Assembly (NCBI RefSeq): GCF_028649455.1
Contig: NZ_JAQSIO010000001.1
Coordinates: forward strand, 620,001 to 684,000
Length of the DNA: 64,000 bases
DNA from: Curvibacter microcysteis
GTDB lineage: Bacteria; Pseudomonadota; Gammaproteobacteria; Burkholderiales; Burkholderiaceae_C
Direction: 5' to 3'
Both the position numbers and the translations under genes were made by a program. The first letter of the stretch is position 1; every line of letters begins with the position of its first letter. Shown here one piece after another: positions 1-8,536 of this stretch. The notes under the pieces are model-generated. The model ran no database searches and had not been told where the DNA came from. It saw only the letters and a program-made list of their open reading frames with translations.

Positions 1-2
1 GC

Positions 3-134
3 CTGGGCCTGGCCGACGGCGGTGGCTACGGCCATGTGGCGCTGTACTGGAGCGTGGACGACGCGGTGCGCGCCGCACAGCGCCTGCGCCAGCGGCCCGT
101 GGCGGCCACCGCAGCGCCAGCCCCCAGCGCCTGA
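3..134 (+). CDS. C-terminal fragment of an unidentified protein
   Basis: An open frame runs from the window edge to a TGA at 132-134 and gives 43 residues. It starts with a glycine-rich stretch (GLADGGGYGHVALYW), then SVDDAVRAAQRLR and an Ala/Pro tail. The stretch around HVALYWSVDDAV loosely resembles the last strand and helix of VOC/glyoxalase-fold proteins, but too little is visible for assignment. It faces dtd tail to tail with a 28-base gap. The frame is the best coding candidate because the other forward frame reading through here is antisense to dtd. Confidence 0.45.
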   Translation: MGLADGGGYGHVALYWSVDDAVRAAQRLRQRPVAATAAPAPSA

Positions 135-162
135 GCCCGCCGCCTGGGCAGCGAGGCCCGAC

Positions 163-618
163 TCAAACCATGCGCAAGGGGATGGTGATGGGCCCGTCGT
201 TGATCAGTTGCACCTTCATGTCGGCGGCAAAAATACCGGTGGCCACCTCGCCGTGGCTGGCCCGGGCGCGCTGCACCAGGTGCTCATAAAGCCGGCGGCC
301 GTCCTCGGGGGCGGCGGCTTGGGTGAAGCTGGGCCGGTTGCCGCTGCTGCAATCGGCGGCCAAAGTGAACTGGCTGACCAGCAGCAAACCGCCGGGGCGC
401 CCCTGGCCGTCCAGGTCTTGCACCGAGCGGTTCATTTTGCCGGCCTCGTCGCTGAAGATGCGCAGCTTCAGAATTTTGGCCAGCAGGCGCTCCACGCCGG
501 CCTCGGTGTCGCCACGCTCGGCGCAGGCCAGCACCAGCAGGCCCGGGCCGATCTCCCCCACCACCTGGCCATCCACCCACACGCGGGCCTCGCTGACCCG
601 CTGAATCAAACTGATCAC
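163..618 (-). CDS. dtd: D-aminoacyl-tRNA deacylase
   Basis: Cytoplasmic homodimeric enzyme that hydrolyses D-amino acids (and mischarged glycine) from tRNA. The protein carries the two family signatures: SQFTL, the SQxT motif of the active site, in the middle, and NDGPIT near the C-terminus, the conserved GP motif that faces the other subunit. The open frame extends to an ATG at 654, but homologues begin at ISLIQRV. A GTG at 618 is preceded by GGAAAGGA six bases upstream, so I start there: 151 residues, close to the usual 145-150. The gene is convergent with the fragment before it and head-to-head with the FecR-domain gene. Confidence 0.93.
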   Translation of the reverse strand: MISLIQRVSEARVWVDGQVVGEIGPGLLVLACAERGDTEAGVERLLAKILKLRIFSDEAGKMNRSVQDLDGQGRPGGLLLVSQFTLAADCSSGNRPSFTQAAAPEDGRRLYEHLVQRARASHGEVATGIFAADMKVQLINDGPITIPLRMV

Positions 619-749
619 GCCATGTCCTTTCCAAGTTCTTGGCATCCTGTCCACCTACCTTGTGCGCTCAGCGCTGAAAATGGTAGGGTGTGGAATATTC
701 ACTGAAACCCAGCGCCCACAGGCGCTAGGTAGCCAAGGATCGATTGTCA

Positions 750-1283
750 ATGACCGAGTTCATCACGCGCCACAGCCGCCCCCTGGCGGCTGGGCTTTCT
801 TTGCTGATGTGGGGGCTGGGCGCGGCCCAGGCCCAAACCCCATCCACCGGCAGCAGCGCCAGCCCCACCCGACAGACCACCGTGGCCAACAGCGAACGTG
901 CGGCCACGGTCAAGCTGGTGACCGGGCGGGTGCTGGCCTGGAGCGTGCAGGGCCCAACCCCGCGCCCCCTGGTGTCGGGCGACTTTGTGCAGGCGTCTGA
1001 GCGCGTGCAAACCGGGGCGGAAGCCTCGGTCAGCCTGGTGCTGCGCGACGGCACCACCTTGATGCTGGGCCCCAACAGCGCCCTGGACCTGCGTGAATTC
1101 AGCTTCAACGACACCACCTACAACGGCCACATGGTGCTCAACATGCTCAAGGGCAGCTTGCGCGTCATCACAGGGCTGATTGGCAAGAACCGCCCCGAGT
1201 CCATGCGCATCACCACCCCGACCTCGACCATTGGGGTCTTGGGCACGGACTTCATCGTCGAAGTGAGCGAGGAGCAGCCATGA
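750..1283 (+). CDS. FecR-domain secreted protein
   Basis: About 177 residues. An N-terminal signal peptide (hydrophobic LAAGLSLLMWGLG, probable cleavage after AQA) is followed by a FecR-type domain: a repeated-strand region with SLVLRDGTTLMLGPNSALDL and a closing TTPTSTIGVLGTDFIV motif typical of periplasmic FecR/LysM-associated proteins. It is not a sigma-factor regulator, since there is no N-terminal cytoplasmic anti-sigma part and no TonB receptor nearby. The ATG at 750 has AAGGA about ten bases upstream; an in-frame TTG at 744 is less likely. The stop overlaps the next start (ATGA), so it is translationally coupled to the OmpA lipoprotein. Partner and ligand are unknown. Confidence 0.85.
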   Translation: MTEFITRHSRPLAAGLSLLMWGLGAAQAQTPSTGSSASPTRQTTVANSERAATVKLVTGRVLAWSVQGPTPRPLVSGDFVQASERVQTGAEASVSLVLRDGTTLMLGPNSALDLREFSFNDTTYNGHMVLNMLKGSLRVITGLIGKNRPESMRITTPTSTIGVLGTDFIVEVSEEQP

Positions 1284-1930
1284 ACCCCATCGCCCGCGCC
1301 TTCTCCCTGCCCGGCGCCCTGCGCTCCTTGGCCAGCGCCTGCCTGCTGGCGGCCCTGGCGGCCTGCTCCAGCCCGCCCCCCAAACCGCCGCCAGTGCCCG
1401 TCGTCAAGGTGGTGCTGCTGCCGCAAGCCGACGGCAGCGCCAGCGGTGTGGTGGTGCAAGCCGGCCAGGCCACGCAAACCCTGACCCAGCCCTACCAGCG
1501 CGCCAGTGCGATCGCCGACCGAGCCCCGGTGGTGGACCAGGCCGACCCCGCCCAAGTGCGCCAAGCCTATGACGCGCTGTTCCGCATCGCGCCGCCGCGC
1601 CCGGTGCGCTTTGTGCTGTACTTCCAACCCGGCACGACGCGCCTGTCCGGCGAGTCGCAGGCGCAGTTGCCCCGCATCCAGGAAGACGTGGCCCGCTACC
1701 CCGGCGCTGAAGTGCTGGTCGTGGGCCACACCGACACCAAGGGCAGCGGCGACGGCAACGACGCCCTGTCGCTGCGCCGCGCCCAGCAAGTGCGCGACTT
1801 GCTGGTGCAGCAGGGCCTGAACGCCAAGCAGGTGGAGGCCTCGGGCCGAGGCGAACGCGAGCCCGCCGTCGCCACCGCCGACGAGGTGGACGAACCCCGC
1901 AACCGGCGCGTGGAAGTCACGCTGCGCTGA
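1280..1930 (+). CDS. OmpA-family outer-membrane lipoprotein
   Basis: 216 residues. The signal peptide ends in a lipobox LAAC with Cys29 as the predicted lipidated residue, followed by a Pro-rich linker. The C-terminal half is an OmpA/MotB peptidoglycan-binding domain: VLYFQPGTTRLS, VVGHTDTKGS, the NDALSLRRAQ helix and the final NRRVEVTLR. It should anchor the outer membrane to peptidoglycan. It overlaps the FecR-domain gene by four bases. In many Burkholderiales I recall a CHASE2-domain cyclase or kinase as third member of this locus (knowledge, not shown here); in this window the next gene is on the other strand, so the pair stands alone. Confidence 0.92.
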   Translation: MNPIARAFSLPGALRSLASACLLAALAACSSPPPKPPPVPVVKVVLLPQADGSASGVVVQAGQATQTLTQPYQRASAIADRAPVVDQADPAQVRQAYDALFRIAPPRPVRFVLYFQPGTTRLSGESQAQLPRIQEDVARYPGAEVLVVGHTDTKGSGDGNDALSLRRAQQVRDLLVQQGLNAKQVEASGRGEREPAVATADEVDEPRNRRVEVTLR

Positions 1931-1946
1931 GCCGCCGCAACGCCCC

Positions 1947-2783
1947 TCAGGCGTACAAACGCGCGCCCCCTGCGCGCACGGCCTGCGCCGCCTGCGGGCC
2001 CAAAGCCTGCAGCACGGGCTGCCACACGCTGTCGTAAGCCGGCAAGGCCTCGGGGACGAACGAGGTGTGGGGCCAGTCCGACCCCCACACCAGGCGCGGG
2101 GCCTCCCCCGTGGCCGCCACCGCCTGTGTGGCCAGGGTCGCCACGCGCTGCACCGAACTGGTCAGCGCCGCGTACGGGGCCTGCGCCCCCAAGCGGTACC
2201 AGCCTGACAACTTGACCCAGGCCCCCAGCGCCAGCAGGTCGCGCAGACCAGCCCAGGCCGGGTCGTCGGCCGCCAGCTCGGCGTGCAGACCGGCCAGGTG
2301 ATCCAGCACACAGGGCAGGCCCGTGCGCTGGTGCCAGGCCAGGATGGCGGGCAAGTCACTGGCCCGGGCATACCACTGCACATGCCAGCCCAGGGCCCGC
2401 AAGCGGGGCGCCAGCGCCAGCAGGTCGGCCGCGCCATTGCCCACCGGCGAGACGAGGTTGAAGCGCACACCGCGCACCCCCAAGGCCTGCATGCGGGCCA
2501 GCTCGTCGTCACCCACGCGGGCGTCCACCACCACCACGCCCCGGTGCCGGCCGGGGCGGCGTGCCAGGGCCTGCAGCAGGACCTCGTTGTCGCAGGCGTA
2601 CACACTGGGCTGCACCAGCACCAGGTGGCCCACGCCGTGGGCTTGGGCCAAGGCCTCGATGGCCTCCAGCGGTCGGTGCACGGGCTGGTAATGGCCGGGC
2701 GCGACCGGGCGCTCGGCGTCAAAGACATGGACATGGCTGTCCCAGCCTGCCGCCGGGGCCTCGTTCACAAGAACCTGCGCCAT
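1947..2783 (-). CDS. amidohydrolase family protein (COG3618, pyrone-dicarboxylate lactonase-like)
   Basis: TIM-barrel metal-dependent hydrolase of about 278 residues. The N-terminal DSHVHVF gives the HxH motif and the late LVWGSDWPHT gives the conserved Asp. This subset resembles 2-pyrone-4,6-dicarboxylate lactonase and related sugar-lactone hydrolases. The open frame extends to 2831, but ATG 2783 fits the family start and lies five bases after the stop of the upstream Bug gene. It is last in an apparent GntR-Bug-amidohydrolase operon, so a lactone or carboxylate picked up by the binding protein is a reasonable substrate (inference). Exact substrate cannot be read from sequence. Confidence 0.85.
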   Translation of the reverse strand: MAQVLVNEAPAAGWDSHVHVFDAERPVAPGHYQPVHRPLEAIEALAQAHGVGHLVLVQPSVYACDNEVLLQALARRPGRHRGVVVVDARVGDDELARMQALGVRGVRFNLVSPVGNGAADLLALAPRLRALGWHVQWYARASDLPAILAWHQRTGLPCVLDHLAGLHAELAADDPAWAGLRDLLALGAWVKLSGWYRLGAQAPYAALTSSVQRVATLATQAVAATGEAPRLVWGSDWPHTSFVPEALPAYDSVWQPVLQALGPQAAQAVRAGGARLYA

Positions 2784-2788
2784 GGCGA

Positions 2789-3802
2789 TCAACCCACCGT
2801 GATGCGGCGCTCGCGCACCACCTGGGCCCACTGCGCCTGCTGCTCACGGATGAAGCGGCCCGCGCTGGCCTGGCTGGCGTCGGCGAACACATCGCCGCCC
2901 AGCTGGCGCACCCGGCCCAGCACCTCGGGGTCGGCCAGGGCGCGGCGGAGGCCGGCCACCAGGGTCTGGCGGGTCGCCTCGGGCAGGCCCGCAGGGGCCA
3001 GCACAGGATTCCACTCCAGCACCTCGTAGCCCGCCACGCCGGCTTGCTCCATCGTCGGCACATCGGGCAGCGAGCGCGTGCGCACCCGGCTGGTCACCGC
3101 CAGGGCGCGCAGCTTGCCGGCCTGGATGTGGCCCAGCGAGGACGCCACGTTGGCAAAGAACAAGGGCACCTGGCCGCCCATCACATCGTTGAGCGCCGGG
3201 CCGCCGCCACGGTAGGGGACATGGCTCAGTTGGGCGCCGGTCCGTGCTTCAAACAAGGCACCCGCCAGGTGTTGGGCCGAGCCATTGCCTGACGAGGCGT
3301 ACGCCAGGTCGCCGGGCTTGGCGCGCGCCAGGCGCAGCACGTCGCGCACCGACTGGGCCTCGAAGCTGGGCGTGCAGACCAGCACATTGGGGAAGGTGGC
3401 CAGCACCGCCAGCGGGGTGAAGGCTTTGTCGCTGTCATAGGGCAGGCGCGGGTACAGCGAAGGGTTGACGGCAAAGGACGAGGCATCGAGCAGCAAGGTG
3501 CTGCCGTCGGGGGTGGCGCGCGCCACCTGGGCGGCTGCGAGCTGACCGCTGGCACCGGGCTTGTTGTCCACCACCACCCCCTGACCCAGGGCCTCGGCCA
3601 GGCGCGGCGCGATGATGCGCGCCATCAGATCGGCCCCGCCACCGGCGGGGTAGGACACCACCAGGGTGATGGTGCGCCCGCCGGCAATGGGCTGGGCTGC
3701 GCGGGTGACCAGCCAAGGCGCGGCTGCGGTGGCGGCGACCGCGCTCAGGCACAGGCGGCGCGACAGGCCCGAAGGCTGTACGTGTGGGGGGATGGGGTGC
3801 AT
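2789..3802 (-). CDS. Bug/TctC-family tripartite tricarboxylate transporter substrate-binding protein
   Basis: 337 residues with an N-terminal export signal that starts with SRR before a hydrophobic stretch (Tat-like or Sec). The mature part has the Bug hallmarks: ITLVVSYPAGGGADLMAR near the start, VVDNKPGASG, and SHVPYRGGGPALND. Such periplasmic proteins bind small carboxylates or similar polar compounds and normally serve a TctAB permease; no TctA or TctB lies in this window, so either a remote permease is used or it works as a sensor. It sits between a GntR regulator gene 12 bases upstream and an amidohydrolase five bases downstream. Confidence 0.93.
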   Translation of the reverse strand: MHPIPPHVQPSGLSRRLCLSAVAATAAAPWLVTRAAQPIAGGRTITLVVSYPAGGGADLMARIIAPRLAEALGQGVVVDNKPGASGQLAAAQVARATPDGSTLLLDASSFAVNPSLYPRLPYDSDKAFTPLAVLATFPNVLVCTPSFEAQSVRDVLRLARAKPGDLAYASSGNGSAQHLAGALFEARTGAQLSHVPYRGGGPALNDVMGGQVPLFFANVASSLGHIQAGKLRALAVTSRVRTRSLPDVPTMEQAGVAGYEVLEWNPVLAPAGLPEATRQTLVAGLRRALADPEVLGRVRQLGGDVFADASQASAGRFIREQQAQWAQVVRERRITVG

Positions 3803-3814
3803 GGTGTTGTCTCC

Positions 3815-4570
3815 TCAGGTCAGGGTCACGGTGTAATGAAAAGCATGGGCGTCGCCCCGGGTACAACGCCATTCGACGCAGCGCCCGCTCAGGTCGTAGG
3901 CCAAGCGCGTCACCACGGCAGCGGGGTGGCCGGCGGCCAGGCCCAAGGCTTGCGCCTGGGGGGCGCTCAGCAGGCCAAAACCGATGTCGTCCATGGCGCG
4001 CTGCACATGCACGCCGCAGCGGCGCGCGTACATCGGGTAGAGCAAGGCGTCCCAGTCGGCGGGGTCGCCCTCGGCCAGGGGCGCGAACAGGTCCAGCGGC
4101 AAGCACAGGTCTTCGAGCAGGCAAGGCTGGGCATCGATCAGGCGCAGGCGCTGCAAGCGCAGCACGGGCTCGCCCGGGGCCAGGCCCAGCGCGCGGGCCA
4201 CGCTGGCCGACGCGGCCACGGTCTGGCGCGACAGGATGCGCGAGGCTGGCACCACGCTTGCGCTGTCACCAAAGCGGAAAAAGCGCAGCATGGACGCGCC
4301 GGCAATGCCCTGGCGCACAAACGTGCCCTTGCCGTGCACACGCTCGATCAGGCCTTGTTCGGCCAGCAGCTCCAGCGCGCGGCGCAAGGTGCCCAGGGCC
4401 ACGCCATGCTCGGCCGCCAGCAGCTGTTCGGCCGGCAGCGCGCTGCCCGGCGGCCATTCGCCCGCCACCACGCGGTGGCGCAAGGCGGTGGCCAGGGCGC
4501 CGTAGCGGCTTTGGCCGGGGACGGGGGACGGGGTCGCGGCGGCGACCGCGCGCAGGGCTGGCTGTGTCAT
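3815..4570 (-). CDS. GntR-family transcriptional regulator (HutC/UTRA type)
   Basis: About 251 residues from ATG 4570. The winged helix covers roughly residues 20-90 (RYGALATALRHRVVAGEW, then ALPAEQLLAAEHGVALGTLRRALELL and GKGTFV). The C-terminal UTRA (chorismate-lyase-fold) ligand domain ends in ARCVEWRCT-like residues typical of the family. The open frame extends to 4711, but the upstream part has no family similarity. It is first in the same-strand operon with a Bug protein and an amidohydrolase and probably regulates it, sensing the carboxylate or lactone substrate (inference). An inverted repeat lies just upstream of its start. Confidence 0.9.
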   Translation of the reverse strand: MTQPALRAVAAATPSPVPGQSRYGALATALRHRVVAGEWPPGSALPAEQLLAAEHGVALGTLRRALELLAEQGLIERVHGKGTFVRQGIAGASMLRFFRFGDSASVVPASRILSRQTVAASASVARALGLAPGEPVLRLQRLRLIDAQPCLLEDLCLPLDLFAPLAEGDPADWDALLYPMYARRCGVHVQRAMDDIGFGLLSAPQAQALGLAAGHPAAVVTRLAYDLSGRCVEWRCTRGDAHAFHYTVTLT

Positions 4571-4576
4571 GCTTAA

Positions 4577-4587
4577 GACTTTTAGTC
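4577..4587. promoter_or_regulatory. candidate operator upstream of GntR gene
   Basis: Perfect inverted repeat GACT-TTT-AGTC, seven bases before the GntR start codon, inside a short AT-rich island. A second AGTC...GACT pair overlaps it (4584-4599). Position suits autoregulation, but there is no binding evidence. Confidence 0.3.
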
Positions 4588-4707
4588 CTCTAGATGACTT
4601 GAAGTGTAACGCCAAAGACGGCAAGGGCACAGCGCGCGCCAGCGGGTCTGCTTCGGGGGTTTGAAAACACAGGTCCCAGCCCGCGCAACGCGCGGTGGGA
4701 CGGCGCT

Positions 4708-5490
4708 TCACCAGGGCACGTTGCTGCCGTCGTAAGCGAAAAACTGCCCGCTGTGCGTGGGGCCGAACGCGGCCAGGGCGTCCAGCATTTCGGCGGCGGC
4801 CTGCTCGGGCGGGCGCACACGCAGGCCCGTCTTGGCAAAGGGTTGGGACAAGGCCGTGTCCACCGTGCCCGGGTGCAGGGCCACGCAGACAGCGTCGCGG
4901 TTGTGGCGCTTGAGCTCGATGGCCGAGGTGCGCACCAGTTGGTTCAATGCCGCCTTTGAGGCCCGGTAGCCGTACCAGCCGCCCAGGGCGTTGTCCCCGA
5001 TGCTGCCGACGCGGGCCGACAAAAACGCCGCCAGCACCGGCCCGCTGCGCGCCAGCAGCGGAAAGAAATGCTTGATCACCAAGGCCGGGCCGATGGCGTT
5101 GACGGCAAAGGCCTGCTGCAGGTAGGCCGGGTCCAGCTGACGCCAGCTGCGCTCGGGGCCCGCGCCCGCGTGGTGCAAAAAGCCGCTGGCCAGCACCAGG
5201 GTGCGCAGGCTTTGCTGGCGCGCGGCCAGGTCCTGCGCCAGGCGCTGGGCGGCGGCCTCGATCGTGGCCTCGTCCTGCAGGTCCAGGGCCAGCACGTCCG
5301 CCGCAGCGGGCTGGCGCGCGCTCAGGCGCACCGTGGCCTGCGGATGGCGCTGTGCCAAGCCCGCCGCCAGGGCCGCCCCCACACCGCCTTGCCCGCCCAC
5401 CACCAGGGCCAACGCCCCAGCGGGGTCCAGGGCCGCCAGGCGCCAGGGCCCGGCAGACTGGGGCGGGGCAGCAGCGGCGGAATCGCTCAC
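4708..5490 (-). CDS. SDR-family oxidoreductase (C-factor-like)
   Basis: 260 residues. Rossmann nucleotide-binding motif VVGGQGGVGAAL near residue 30 and catalytic YGYRASK (YxxxK) with an upstream Ser in FLSARVG. The C-terminal HPGTVDTALSQPF is the usual SDR segment after the active site. Closest to the C-factor/CsgA-like group of short-chain dehydrogenases, whose substrates are mostly unknown. Its start overlaps the stop of dbpA by four bases (5487-5490), so the two genes are probably coexpressed; why an RNA helicase gene should be coupled to an SDR is unclear. Confidence 0.85.
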   Translation of the reverse strand: MSDSAAAAPPQSAGPWRLAALDPAGALALVVGGQGGVGAALAAGLAQRHPQATVRLSARQPAAADVLALDLQDEATIEAAAQRLAQDLAARQQSLRTLVLASGFLHHAGAGPERSWRQLDPAYLQQAFAVNAIGPALVIKHFFPLLARSGPVLAAFLSARVGSIGDNALGGWYGYRASKAALNQLVRTSAIELKRHNRDAVCVALHPGTVDTALSQPFAKTGLRVRPPEQAAAEMLDALAAFGPTHSGQFFAYDGSNVPW

Positions 5491-6902
5491 GCGTCTTCGC
5501 CTTCGAGCAGGCGCACCTTCACCACCTTGCCCTTGATGCGACCGGCCGAGAGGCGGCGCACCGCCTCGCGGGCGATGCCGGCGTCGACCGCCACGTAGGT
5601 GGAGAACTCGTTGACGTTGATCTTGCCGATCTGGTCTTTGACAAAGCCGGCCTCGCCGGTCAGGGCGCCCAACACGTCGCCGGCGCGGATCTTCTCTTTG
5701 CGCCCGCCGACGATTTGCAGCGTCGCCATCGGGGCCTTGAGCGGGCCCTTGCCGGTCGGGGTCAGGCTGTCCAGCGGCACCCAGTCGGACTCGCGGCCCT
5801 GCATCTGCTCGATGCGGCCCACGTAGCCCATCTCGTCCATGCTGACCAGGGTCAGGGCCAGGCCCTCGGCGCCCGCGCGGCCAGTGCGGCCAATGCGGTG
5901 CACATGGACCTCGGCGTCGGGGCTGACGTCGACGTTGATCACCGCCTGCAGGTTGGCCACGTCCAGGCCGCGCGCAGCCACGTCGGTGGCCACCAACACG
6001 GAGCAGCTGCGGTTGGCGAACTGGATCATCACCTGGTCGCGCTCGCGCTGCTCCAGCTCACCGTACAGGGCCAGGGCACTGAAGCCCTGGCTTTGCAGCA
6101 GGTTCACCAGGTTGCGGCACTGCTGCTTGGTGTTGCAAAACGCCAGGCTCGACTCGGGCCGGTAGTGGTTGAGCAGCTGGGCCACAGCCGGCAGGCGCTG
6201 GGCGTTGCTGGCTTCCACGTAGAGCTGGCGGATGGTGTTGCTGTCGTGCTGCACCTGGACCTTGACCTGCTGGGGTTCGCGCATGAACTGCGCGGCCAGG
6301 CGGTCGATGCCCTCGGGGTAGGTGGCCGAAAACAGCAGGGTCTGGCGCTGCGCCGGGCAGCGTCGCACCACCGAGGCAATGTCTTCGAAGAAGCCCATGT
6401 CCAGCATGCGGTCGGCCTCGTCCAGCACCAGGGTGTTGACGGCGCCCAGGTTCAGGCTGCCACGGTCCAGGTGGTCCATGATGCGGCCCGGCGTGCCGAC
6501 CACCACATGGGCGCCGTGCTGCAGGCTCAGGGTCTGACCGCGCAAGGCCACACCGCCGCACAGGGTGACGACCTTGATGTTGTCCACCGCACGCGCCAGG
6601 CGGCGAATCTCTTGCGTCACCTGGTCGGCCAGCTCGCGCGTGGGGCACAGCACCAGGGCCTGCACATCGAGGCGCGTGGGCTGCAGCTTCTGCACCAGGG
6701 GCAGGCCGAAGGCGGCGGTCTTGCCGCTGCCGGTGCTGGCCTGGGCGATCAGGTCACGGCCCGCCAGGGTCAGGGGCAGGCTGGCGGCCTGGATCGGGGT
6801 CATGCTGGTGTAGCCCAGTTGCTCCAGGTTCTGCAGGGCGGCAGCGGGCAGGCCCAGGGTGTCAAAACGGGGCGTGGCGGAGGCGGGGGAAGACGTGTTC
6901 AT
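5487..6902 (-). CDS. dbpA: ATP-dependent RNA helicase DbpA
   Basis: 471 residues. DEAD-box protein that acts in 50S ribosomal subunit assembly by binding hairpin 92 of 23S rRNA. Motifs in order: Q motif near residue 35, ASTGSGKT (I), PTRELADQ (Ia), VLDEADRML (II), SAT (III), VATDVAARGLD (V) and HRIGRTGR (VI). The last 75 residues, with GRKEKIRAGDVLGALTGEAG and a KVRLLEG end, match the DbpA RNA-binding domain that separates it from RhlE or SrmB. Length fits the family (about 460). Upstream it diverges from amn. Confidence 0.95.
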   Translation of the reverse strand: MNTSSPASATPRFDTLGLPAAALQNLEQLGYTSMTPIQAASLPLTLAGRDLIAQASTGSGKTAAFGLPLVQKLQPTRLDVQALVLCPTRELADQVTQEIRRLARAVDNIKVVTLCGGVALRGQTLSLQHGAHVVVGTPGRIMDHLDRGSLNLGAVNTLVLDEADRMLDMGFFEDIASVVRRCPAQRQTLLFSATYPEGIDRLAAQFMREPQQVKVQVQHDSNTIRQLYVEASNAQRLPAVAQLLNHYRPESSLAFCNTKQQCRNLVNLLQSQGFSALALYGELEQRERDQVMIQFANRSCSVLVATDVAARGLDVANLQAVINVDVSPDAEVHVHRIGRTGRAGAEGLALTLVSMDEMGYVGRIEQMQGRESDWVPLDSLTPTGKGPLKAPMATLQIVGGRKEKIRAGDVLGALTGEAGFVKDQIGKINVNEFSTYVAVDAGIAREAVRRLSAGRIKGKVVKVRLLEGEDA

Positions 6903-6982
6903 CCCCGGATTATCCGGGTCGGCGGCGGGGACCGCTCCAGCACCGGGCTTGACCCCGGGCAGCGCTTAAAAAAAACAGCCGC

Positions 6983-6998
6983 TTCACAGTGCTGTGAA
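6983..6998. promoter_or_regulatory. inverted repeat in dbpA-amn divergent promoter region
   Basis: TTCACAG-TG-CTGTGAA, seven-base perfect arms around a two-base centre, in the 110-120 bases between the divergent dbpA and amn starts. A run of nine A residues (6968-6976) lies just upstream. It could be a repressor site acting on either gene; the regulator is unknown. Confidence 0.4.
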
Positions 6999-7021
6999 AT
7001 CTCCGCTGCACAATGTGTCAC

Positions 7022-8518
7022 ATGCCATATCTGCCCTCTTTCATTGCCCCGACCCGCCACCTCAGCGCCGAATCGGCACTGCAACAGGTGCATGAAATCT
7101 ACGACCAGCAAATCGCCCACCTGCGCGACGCCATGCAGCGTTTTGTGGCCGGCGAAACCCTGCCAGGCCATGTGCGGGCGTGCTATCCCTTTGTGCGCAT
7201 CCACACCGAGACGGTGTCGCGCAGCAAGCAAAACCCCGACATCGCCCACCTGGCCTATGGCTTTGTGGCCGGCCCGGGCCGCTACGAGACCACGCTGACC
7301 CGGCCCGACCTGTACCACGCCTACTACCTGGACCAGTTCCGCCTGCTGCTGCAAAACCACGGCGTCGAGCTGGAGGTGGGCACCAGCAACCAGCCCATCC
7401 CGGTGCACTTCTCGTTCAGCGAGCACGACCACGTCGAAGGCCAGATGAGCCTGGAGCGCCGCCAGCTCATGCGCGACGTGTTCGACCTGCCCGACCTCGC
7501 GGCCATGGACGACGGCATTGCCAACGGCACCTGGACGCCCCAGCCCGGCGAGGCCCAGCCCCTGTCGCTGTTCACCGCGCCGCGCGTGGACTATTCGCTG
7601 CACCGGCTGCGCCACTACACGGGCACCTCGCCGCGGGCCTTCCAGAACTTTGTGCTGTTCACCAACTACCAGTTCTACATCGATGAATTCGTGCGCTTGG
7701 GCCACGAGGAGATGAAGAACCCCGAAAGCGAGTACATCGCCTTCATCGAGCCGGGCAATGTGGTGACGCGCCGCGTCGGCCTCGCCGCCGAGCCGGGCGA
7801 CGAACTGGGTGCGCCACCGCCGCGCCTGCCGCAGATGCCGGCCTACCACCTGGTGCGCGCCGACCACAGCGGCATCACCATGGTCAACATCGGCGTCGGC
7901 CCGGCCAACGCCAAGAACATCACCGACCACATCGCCGTGCTGCGCCCGCACGCCTGGATCATGCTGGGCCACTGCGCCGGCCTGCGCAACAGCCAGCAGC
8001 TCGGCGACTACGTGCTGGCCCACGGCTATGTGCGCGAGGACCATGTGCTGGACGAAGAACTGCCGCTGTGGGTGCCCATTCCCGCGCTGGCCGAGATCCA
8101 GCTCGCCCTGGAAGCCGCCGTCAGCGACGTGACCCAGGTCAGCGGCCCCGACCTCAAGCGCTTCATGCGCACCGGCACCGTGGCCAGCACCGACAACCGC
8201 AACTGGGAGCTGCTGCCGGACAACCAGCCGCAGCGCCGCTTCAGCCAAAGCCGCGCCGTGGCGCTGGACATGGAAAGCGCCACCATCGCCGCCAACGGCT
8301 TCCGCTTCCGCGTGCCCTACGGCACCTTGCTGTGCGTGAGCGACAAGCCCCTGCACGGCGAAATCAAGCTGCCCGGCATGGCCAACCACTTCTACCGTGA
8401 GCGCGTGGACCAGCACCTGCGCATCGGCATCCGCGCGCTGGAGATCCTGCGCGCCGAAGGCATGGCCAGCCTGCACAGCCGCAAGCTGCGCAGCTTTGCG
8501 GAAGTGGCGTTCCAGTAA
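7022..8518 (+). CDS. amn: AMP nucleosidase
   Basis: About 498 residues. Cleaves AMP to adenine and ribose 5-phosphate, adjusting adenylate pools. Family landmarks: LRHYTGTSPRAFQNFVLFTNYQFY, NIGVGPANAKNITDH, IMLGHCAGLR, DYVLAHGYVREDHVLD, AVALDMESATIAANG (the nucleoside phosphorylase-like catalytic region) and LLCVSDKPLHGEIK. These follow E. coli Amn closely along the whole length. An in-frame ATG at 7013 would add three residues; neither start has a clear ribosome-binding site. It diverges from dbpA across a short palindrome. Confidence 0.94.
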   Translation: MPYLPSFIAPTRHLSAESALQQVHEIYDQQIAHLRDAMQRFVAGETLPGHVRACYPFVRIHTETVSRSKQNPDIAHLAYGFVAGPGRYETTLTRPDLYHAYYLDQFRLLLQNHGVELEVGTSNQPIPVHFSFSEHDHVEGQMSLERRQLMRDVFDLPDLAAMDDGIANGTWTPQPGEAQPLSLFTAPRVDYSLHRLRHYTGTSPRAFQNFVLFTNYQFYIDEFVRLGHEEMKNPESEYIAFIEPGNVVTRRVGLAAEPGDELGAPPPRLPQMPAYHLVRADHSGITMVNIGVGPANAKNITDHIAVLRPHAWIMLGHCAGLRNSQQLGDYVLAHGYVREDHVLDEELPLWVPIPALAEIQLALEAAVSDVTQVSGPDLKRFMRTGTVASTDNRNWELLPDNQPQRRFSQSRAVALDMESATIAANGFRFRVPYGTLLCVSDKPLHGEIKLPGMANHFYRERVDQHLRIGIRALEILRAEGMASLHSRKLRSFAEVAFQ

Positions 8519-8536
8519 CCCGACCCAACCCGGCAG

